From Parascedosporium putredinis (lineage: Eukaryota; Ascomycota; Sordariomycetes; Microascales; Microascaceae), in the NCBI GenBank assembly GCA_949357655.1, contig CASHTG010000001.1, positions 3,224,001 to 3,288,000 of the forward strand: a DNA stretch of 64,000 nucleotides. The letters run 5' to 3'. Positions 57,152 to 64,000 of this stretch are shown in pieces; within the stretch, counting starts at the first letter, position 1; each line of letters starts with the position of its first letter. A program made the position numbers and the translations under genes. The notes under the pieces were generated by a model. The model worked only from the letters and a program-made list of their open reading frames with translations. It had not been told where the DNA came from and searched no databases.

Positions 57152-57595
57152 GTGCCCTAAAGAGGGGAGACGACGTGGAGAAAACGAGGAAGAGGAGAGA
57201 GTGTGTAAGCTTGGATGGGAAGATTCCGATAAAGACGCGGCGATAGGGAGGAGGACATCACGATTGTTTTCCATTTTTAACAAGTCACATGGCACATGGC
57301 GTTGAAAGGAGGGTGGGTAGGTTGGCTGGAAGCAAGCCATTAGGCTACGGAAGGGAGGCGGTTGGTTGGTTCTGATTTGTATGAATATTCGGCCGCGGTT
57401 GAAGGCGAGGGAGGAGAAGCTCCGTGCTCGTGTTAGGGCGTCGTTTCCATGTCGGGATGCCGTGTAGTGTTAACTTTTTGAGACGCCCGCTCTTTGTTTG
57501 AGAGGCACGTATATAGATATCCGGTCACGAATGGTGCAAATCCTTTTACAACAAAAAACACGGTTGGAGTCCATTGGGGATAAGCATGCCGTCTC
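57152..57595. other. convergent spacer BUD3 / REV7
   Basis: 444 bp with both terminators. No gene or repeat seen. Confidence 0.5.
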
Positions 57596-58581
57596 TTACC
57601 CACCCCCACCTTCGGACATGAATGAATGGGATGTGAGAGGGGGTTCATCGCGCAATCCATTAGGCGAGGGCATGCCCTGTGATTTCGGCTGGCTGGGGCT
57701 GGAAAGCTGCGACAAGGATGCTTTGAGGCGGGTTTGAAGCTCAGCATCACCTTCCTCGACCCAACATTCAAAGAACAGAGGCCCAGCTTGGACAGACCGG
57801 ACGGGCGTGGTCCTCCCCCAACATCCTTGCCGGGTTGAGAGCGTGAGCGTGTCGCAGGCTGAAGGTTCGGCTGTGAGGGAATCCAAGCTTGCGGATGCTA
57901 ATAGAGTGTATATCTGAGCATGTTTCATCAAAAGGGAGGGGGCAAGCACGAGCACGAGGGAAACAAACCTCTATAGGTGCTGGGGCCTCGTCATTGAGTT
58001 CCACGGCAACGGTGAAGGTGCAGTCCTTGGGCAAGGGGCCGAGCCTTTCCGCAGCGTAGGAAACCCTCATCAGCGCACCCCTGAGTTGCTCCTGAACGTC
58101 GACCCAGTTGACGCTGTCCTCCGCAGCTCCGGGGCGTCGGTGTCGGCGGCGCCGTCGAGCCCGTCGACCACGTCTTCCTCGTAGGGGCCCGTTCCCGACC
58201 TTTACCCTTTGGGTCGTCCGGGGCGTGCGCCTGGGCCTGGACCTGGGCGTCGGGGAAGCGGGGCCAGCCGTCTAGGTCAAAGACCCAGCGCTCGACGACG
58301 GCGGCGGCCAAGGCGGGTGGGGCGTGGAGGACGAGGGCGACGCGGCGGACGGAGGCGGAGCGGATCTGGGCGGCGGCGGCGGCGACGGCGTCGGCGATCC
58401 AGGCGCAGAGGGCGGGGTGGCGGGACTGGTGGATGGGGAGGTTGTGGGAGCGGGTGGTGAGAAAGGTTTCGGGGGTAGAGGCGGCGGTGGTAGAGGACGG
58501 TGTGGATGGCGGCGGTGAGGAAGGTGGTGAAGCGGGTGAGGAGGGCGGAGGCCTCGGGGGCGGGAGGTTGGTGGAGGCCAT
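57596..58581 (-). CDS. REV7: HORMA-domain protein Rev7/MAD2B (polymerase zeta subunit)
   Basis: Regulatory subunit of translesion polymerase zeta. Exons 58581-57969 and 57897-57596 (71-nt intron); corrected length 306 residues. The HORMA core is visible once frames are joined: MASTNLPPPEASALLTRFTT, FLTAAIHTVLYHRRLYP, ETFLTTRSHNLPIHQSRHP, RRVALVLHAPPALAAAVVER, NWVDVQEQLRGALMRVSYAA, KDCTFTVAVELNDEAPAPIE, HPQAWIPSQPNL, and the safety-belt end TTPVRSVQAGPLFFECWVEE. An Ala-rich insertion and an Asp-rich linker lie in between. Breaks on plus-strand runs: G 58556-58560, G 58471-58475 (two short), G 58184-58187, C 58121-58122, C 57815-57819. The sense strand is extremely C-rich at its 5' end, so this is the worst-affected short gene. 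Confidence 0.82.
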
Positions 58582-59086
58582 GAGGGGGAGAAAAGAAAAG
58601 AAAGGGAATTAGTATAGTGTAAGGATAGGGGGTTACCCCTCGGCGGGGGCGAGATTTATATTTGATGAGGGTCGGGCGATTTAGGCCGAATGCAAAGAAA
58701 CAATCGTGAATCGGGACCGGTGATGCGATTTGACGCGGGGGCTTGGTGGGAAGGGGTGCGTCGTGTTAGGCCGGAGTCGGGAATGTTGCGCGTAATCACA
58801 TGATGGCAATGAGGGACCTCCAGGCTGGCTCTTGGACGGGGAGTTTCCTTTCATCCGCTTTCATGAATACTTTTGAGACTATCGAGGGTTATCCGGGGGA
58901 TGAATTACACAAGATTACCGCTATATCCGGAGCTGCCCCTCCAATGACGCATGTCAAACCGTTGCCTTCCATCCACCCCACCCACAGCTTGGAGCTCCCC
59001 TCCGTCTTGCCACCATGCAAACTCCCTGACCTTTGCGACACAGCTCCATCTTTGGTTGAGCTAAGAAGGATTTTGCGCCGAGCATC
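58582..59086. promoter_or_regulatory. divergent promoter region REV7/PI31
   Basis: 505 bp between two divergent starts. The REV7 side is G-rich on the plus strand. The ATG at 58801 opens a chance frame without motifs. No element is identified. Confidence 0.4.
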
Positions 59087-60400
59087 ATGACGGATTCGTT
59101 GGGAAAGAGGCCATCCTCCAAGGGATGGCCGATGCTATCCCACCTCACCCACAGGGCGACTCGGGTTCTGATTTGAGCTCGTCCTACGAGGTGCTCGCTC
59201 TCTTGATCCATGCCTACATGGCGGCACTCAAGTTTAGACTTCAGGGATTTAACGAAGACACGAGGATCGGTATGCCTTCGCTTACCTTGTTTCTTCTTTC
59301 CTTCTTTTGAAAGCATGTGTCGTCTCGCAGACATCAACTAACTGCTTCTCATAATCTTACTAGAGGAGGAATGTACCGCGCTTGCTCCCCGACTCCCACC
59401 TTCATGGAACAACTCGTTTGGCACCCACAGCTTCGTCTATGCCCACAAGCAATCCGCCATGACCTTTGTAGTCAAGGTGGACCGACTCGAGCCAAAGTCG
59501 AAGTGCGCGGTCTTGCGGTTGGGGACGACAAAATCTACCGTTTCGAGAGGAACATTCGCGATGTCGTGCGCTCATCCGGCCTGCCGGTTCGTATCAAGCT
59601 GAACGAGGACGGCTCCGAAGATCGATCTGGCCTGGCCGGTGAGCTGAAGAAGCTATTCGTGTCTGACCAGGCTCTGGAAGGTGAGAACAATAAGAAAACT
59701 TTTAGCTTCGTTGGTCCCTTTCCTCCTAGCCATTTATGCTTACTCCAATCCTAGAAATCCTCGATGAGTTCAAAGTCAAGATTGTGCAAAAGTTTATTCC
59801 AAAACTCCAACTCGATGGCTACGAAGAGACCCCTGATAGGGATTCCGGACCTTCCGGGACGGACCGGCCCCGCCCGGCTGACAACTTTCCCCGCCATCCC
59901 CGCCATCCCCTCGAGGATCCCCGCCCACAGCCCGGCCATCCTTACCCCATCAACGACCCACTCGCGGCCCCGCCACCCCGCCGGCCTATCCCAGGCGACT
60001 TCCCGCCTCCGGATTTCGAAGACGAGCACGAGATTAACACTCGGCCGCGGGGCCCCATCGCCCCAGGATCATCGCCCTTCAATATCGGCCACGATGACCT
60101 CTATCCCAGTGGTCTCGGACCTCACGACCCCATCCGCTCTTCCCTGATCGGCCAGGGTGGGCTCCTAGGCCGGGTGGATTTGGGGGATGCATCCAACTTT
60201 GACGATCCATTGTTCCAAGGACCGGGCGGGAACCCAAGCGGTGCGCAGGGGTTCGACCCCAAGCACCTCCCGGAGCCAGGTGGGATCCCGTCGGGCCTGG
60301 TGGCGGGCCGAGGCCTAGACAGGGCGGCCGCGGTCCCTTTGGAGGAGGAGGAGGTTTTGGGGGAGGCTTTGGGGGAGGTTTTGGCGGGGACATCATCTGA
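59087..60400 (+). CDS. proteasome regulator PI31 (PSMF1/Fub1 family)
   Basis: Binds the 20S proteasome. Exons 59087-59269, 59364-59680, 59755-60400; corrected length 383 residues. The N-terminal FP-type domain covers EAILQGMADAIPPHPQGDS, YEVLALLIHAYMAALKFRL, NNSFGTHSFVYAHKQSAMTF and IYRFERNIRDVVRSSGLPV to DEFKVKIVQKFIPKLQ. The second half is the Pro/Arg/Gly-rich tail with the conserved FNIGHDDLYPSGLGPHDPIR and MHPTFDDPLFQGPGG, ending in GGGFGGGFGGDII. Breaks: G 59101-59103, A 59494-59496, G 60172-60174, G 60182-60186, T 60198-60200, C 60257-60260, each one base short. The true stop is then at 60398-60400, not 60431. Starting at 59125 is an alternative. Confidence 0.88.
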
Positions 60401-61333
60401 AATTGACAGGGATGGATTGATGCTTGTATGATACGTAGTTTGACACGAACCGTGCCCTCATGTGTTTATGATATCGGTAGAAATGTAGTTTTCCTAGGGA
60501 CATGGACGGGTGACCGCTTCAACCTGTTCTCCAGGCTTCTTTGACGGTAAATAAGCAAAAGTCCACATTCGCTTCACAGACAGCCGGGAGACATGGAAGC
60601 GAACTCTGCTAGGAGAAAATTCAAGTATTCTTTTCATAAAGATGATAAAAATAGGAACAAGGATAAATCAAAATCCACTCCCGTCTGCCCCTTGGAATAG
60701 TTGATTTTCCGTCTTGCCCGTTACGAACACGGAAATTGATAGTCCCTAGAACGCCCTCGCACAGAAGAAACAAGTGTAGAGATGGGTTGGCGACACCTCC
60801 TGATTCTAACAAGTCCTGTTGGGTGCCCTGAGATCCTAGGTCGTTTTGCGTAGAATTCTTTTTTTCTCTTCTCTTTTCTATCTCCCTTCTTAGTTACCCC
60901 CTACCAAGCCTGGCCTACCTGGCCAGACCATTAGACAGAGGCATTTCCATCTTGCCAACTCGGTAGGCCTCCTTTCCTTTGTGTATCCCCGAGAACTTGA
61001 GCTCGCCTGTTCCATCCGCCATCTGTTTTGTGTATTCGGCCCTCCTTTACAACTGCAAAGGCCATCCATCGAACACAATATCCCGGCTTGCCCCTCCCCC
61101 TTGGTCTGGAGAAAGTGAGAGGAGAGGGATGGGGGCAGACCCGTATTAGACAATTTTTGTTTCCTTCGCATTGCTTTTCTCTTTCTCGTGTCCTAGCGTT
61201 AAAAAGATTTCTTTGTTTTTCCGCAGTCTCGTCCCAAGAGTAAATTTGCTCAGCCCCAGAGATGCTTTCGGAGAGTACGTGTCCTCGCATCGCCCGGACT
61301 TTGGGCCCCACCGGGGACTAACCGCGGCGTCCC
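60401..61333. other. convergent spacer PI31 / KAP114
   Basis: 933 bp holding two terminators. AT-rich at 60620-60680 and T-rich at 60860-60890. No gene seen. Confidence 0.5.
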
Positions 61334-64000
61334 CTAAGCCGAGGGCTGGGATGCTAATTCCTGAAGCTTGCCGCGCTCCTCATCCGTAAGCATGTTGTAC
61401 CATTCCTGGAAATTGGCTACGTTGTCGCGCGCTACTGTTATGAAGAACTCGGAAAGGTAGGCTTGCGTCTCGTCGTCTTGCTGACGGCTGCCAGTGCTCT
61501 CGATGAATGCGTAGAGGTCAGACTTAGAGCCACCAAGCCCGAGATCAACGCTGTCAGGGTCGTCCTCCCAGCTATCGTCGCCGTCGTCATCATCAAGTTC
61601 GGCAACGGCAGCCATAGCAGCAGCAGTTGAGGCAGCCCTTCCGCCACCCGAGGCGGAAAGAAGCTCCTGGATGAGAACCTTTAGGATCTTGAGCGAGGCG
61701 GGGATAATGGTGAACTGGTCTGGGTCTGCTTCAAAGTTAACATTATAAATTTCTGCTAATATGCAAAAGAAAGGAGGAAAGGGGAGTGAATGGAACAAGG
61801 AAGAAGAAACTTACTTTGCTTGGCCCGAGAGCGAGTCTTAATACGCTCGGTATCGGTGATGATCAGGTCACCCTTCACCATGGTTTGAGCGAGGCGAGCA
61901 TCGTTTAGCGAATAAAGCTTTGAGAGGGCAATGACACTAATAGGGGAAATGTTAGCGCTGCTACTAGAAACTATGCAAACCCCGTAGGGTTGGGAGGCTG
62001 TTGATACTTTTGGCGAATCTCGTCATATCCAGCAAAGCTGACCGAATTCTCGAGCCACTTGCCGAGGACGACGTCAAGGCCATTGTGGTCACCGATTTGG
62101 GTTTGCCCGAGGAAATCAACAACATCGTGAGCGCCGACGAGAGATAGGCGGGCAAAGACGAGGATGAGAGACTGGATGAACGGGGCAGTCTGCGCGCTGC
62201 CCAGACGAGTGGCCACGGCTCGCAGAAGTTGGGGCAGATACGGCCCCAGGCGTTCATGTCCCGCCTTCTCCACAAGTTCAGCAGCCAGGCCTCCAACCTC
62301 GGAGGCCGAGTTATCCTCAATGGCTGCGCCGAGGAGCCGGTCAATAACGAGCAGACAGATATCCAAACCGCTCTGGCCCGACTCGTCCTGCCAGCCAAAC
62401 ACCTGGTGGTGATCATGCATGAGCAGGTACTTCAATGACTCGGCGGCGGGTCGCAAGACTTCTCCCTCGACCGCTTCCATCAGCAGCCTCTTGAGTTTTG
62501 GAAGAGTGGCGGCGATGAAGCCGGGGGAGAGGCTCAGTTCCGTGCTGAATCAGCACGACAAGAAGCTCTACAGCGACCTAAAGGGCAGATGATAAACGGT
62601 TAGAAGCCTTCTAGGATGAAAGGGTACCCGGGTCATTGAGAGCAGGGGCGAGTGGATTAGTTCACGTCAACATACCGTAACCAAGGGGTCGTCTTGGGTG
62701 AGGTTAGCCACGTCAAAGGCGGCAGTGAGGATGGGAAGTACTTTGGCGCTAAGAGCGGTATACGAGGTAGGGTCTGTCAGGTTTTGGACAATATCCTCAA
62801 ACGCCTCGGTGACAATCATGGTGACTTGGAAGTTAGAGGCTCCGAGCCTGGCAAGGGTAAATAGGATGTCGACGGGCTGGACCTCGGCTGCCAACGCGAC
62901 GCGGTGGTTGACATTGATGACGAGGCGAAGAGACTCGGCCAGCGTCACTAGAAGCTCATCAGCGTCTTCAAGCTCGTCTGGGTCCTTGTTCTGCATGTAC
63001 TGCGACATGGCGAGAATGATGGGAATCTGTTGCTCTGGAGTCACGCGCTTAGCGCGGACCAGGTGCTCGACAGCCTTGATGCAAGCAACCCGGACAACCT
63101 CGGCCTCCTCGCCGTTGATGCATTGGAGGATTCGCTCATTCAGAGTATCCGGGGTGGTGAAGGCCCGTGTTAGAGTGCCACCGACCAGATAGCCTCGGGC
63201 ACGCAGAAGCGGGCAGTCGGCCTGGTTGATGGAGAAATCTACAAGGCCGAGGTAGGCACGAGCTGTGGGTTCCGGAACATTCTTGCCCATGTCGTCAAAG
63301 TCGCTCGCAAGCATATTGAAGAGGTAAAGAGCGGCTTCCTGGCTCCTCCAATCAGAGGCAGAATCGCCGGTGAAGAGAGTCTGGGTGTATCCGAATAGAC
63401 CGTCGAGGGCCGCCTGGCTGTAGACCTCACCAAGTTTGATCAAAACGTCTCCGGCGGCAGTCCTAGAGGTATAGTTGGCTGAGGCGGAAGCTTCCTCGGC
63501 AAGGTATAGGGAGCAATCTATGTCCCACAGGCCTTCCTCTTCCTGAGTGATGCGGGAAAAGGCAACGAGGGTCTTCATAATCTCGGTCAGCCAAGGCGTT
63601 TCCTGGGCAGAAGGGTGAGCCTTGAGTTGGCCATCGAGTTGGGCGTGTACGGGCGGTGCTCGGAGGAATTGGTGAATGAGGTCAAGCTCCTCGAGGATGA
63701 GGAAATCCAACGAGTATGGAAGGCTGTCAATATCCTCCAGGCGGTCCTGGGCGTTGTCGTCGATGTAGAGCTCCCTGTGGGGGCCCTGCAGAGCGAGGAG
63801 TTCCTCCCAAACGGCACTAAAGTACTCAAGGGCCTGGTTGGCAATCAAGCCAGGAAGAACCACCCTCACCTTGAGGAGAGTCTTGAGAACTTGAAGCTTT
63901 AGCATGATCAGCCCATTCCACGACTGTGGCTGTTTCGAAGCGGTCACGGGCTCATTGGGAAGCCTGGCCTTGAGTGCTTGCAGGAAGAAAGGGCCCCATT
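61334..64000 (-). CDS. KAP114: importin beta family karyopherin Kap114 (importin-9 type), 5' end outside window
   Basis: Nuclear import receptor; yeast Kap114 carries TBP and histones. The gene enters from the right edge, so the N-terminus (with the Ran-binding region) is missing. Visible exons: 64000-62676, 62577-62008, 61936-61815, 61728-61334, about 800 residues. HEAT-repeat sequence throughout: WGPFFLQALKARLP, ITQEEEGLWDIDCSLYLAEE, WRSQEAALYLFNMLA, LRARGYLVGG, VVRVACIKAVEHLVRAKRV, LMHDHHQVFGWQDES, LGKWLENSVSFAGYDEIRQ. An acidic patch near the end (ELDDDDGDDSWEDDPDSVDL) is typical of the family, ending in YNMLTDEERGKLQELASQ. One break: plus-strand G run 62523-62527 is two bases short (a coding C run that should be 7). 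Terminal-exon acceptor at 61729 chosen to join RAKQ to DPDQFTIIPASL. Confidence 0.9.

Noticed and set aside
1..64000. Pseudogene cluster, programmed frameshifting or RNA editing as cause of the many frame breaks
   Set aside because: Breaks are confined to mononucleotide runs of all four bases, always in the missing-base direction, in unrelated essential genes, with no shared slippery sequence or downstream structure; a sequencing artefact explains them more simply.
1..64000. tRNA, rRNA, CRISPR array, transposon or RIP island
   Set aside because: No convincing box-B plus cloverleaf, no spaced direct repeats, no transposase catalytic core or terminal repeats, and no strongly AT-rich TA-biased block was seen. 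A tRNAscan and repeat search would settle this.
1..64000. Secondary-metabolite or defence gene cluster
   Set aside because: All recognised genes are conserved cellular functions apart from one lone dehydrogenase; no synthase, NLR-like, HET or toxin-type gene is visible.

Overview
The window is nuclear DNA of a filamentous ascomycete (Pezizomycotina, most likely Sordariomycetes). The evidence is intron-split genes with short GTAAGT-type introns, CT-rich leaders, long spacers, and proteins such as BUD3, BEM1, YVC1 and an RBR ligase whose sequences and domain layouts resemble the Neurospora-type versions. I see no tRNA, rRNA, CRISPR array, intact transposon or RIP-degraded block.

Eighteen protein genes can be supported. 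From left to right: YVC1 vacuolar TRP channel (+), S9 peptidase of the dipeptidyl-peptidase V type (-), VPS36 ESCRT-II subunit (-), THP3/LENG8 SAC3-domain protein (+), BEM1 polarity scaffold (+), CENP-B-type DNA-binding protein (-), thymidylate synthase (-), AYR1-like short-chain dehydrogenase (+), ATP synthase subunit k (-), MTP18 mitochondrial fission protein (+), CUZ1 AN1 zinc-finger protein (+), RAD4/XPC repair protein (+), RNF216-like RBR ubiquitin ligase (+), a C-terminally short DCC1 (-), BUD3 Rho GEF (+), REV7 HORMA protein (-), PI31 proteasome regulator (+), and importin KAP114 (-, cut by the window end). They are housekeeping genes for trafficking, polarity, DNA repair and replication, proteostasis and mitochondria. 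There is no operon logic and no metabolite cluster. The tightest divergent pair (ATP19/MTP18, 424 bp) joins two mitochondrial inner-membrane genes.

The most striking window-wide property is that 17 of the 18 genes are broken by single-base frame changes, about 50 in all. Nearly every one can be placed in a mononucleotide run and explained as a run that is one base too short (two bases in three C/G runs that should be seven long). When the missing bases are counted back in and introns removed, every complete model becomes a multiple of three and the conserved protein reads through. This points to systematic homopolymer undercalling in the assembly rather than to pseudogenes. VPS36 alone is clean. 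Coordinates below are gene spans; exon limits are in the evidence.

Large spacers (14.9-21.1, 29.7-33.0 and 42.2-46.9 kb) hold no recognisable gene. They contain short tandem repeats and recurrent perfect palindromes built on GATC/AATT words. I did not find a clear new multi-gene system. The best biological leads are the very long charged helix on YVC1, a BUD3 GAP-like domain without its arginine finger, a transposase-derived DNA-binding protein without a DDE domain, an RBR ligase with a SUMO-interaction-like motif, and the short DCC1.
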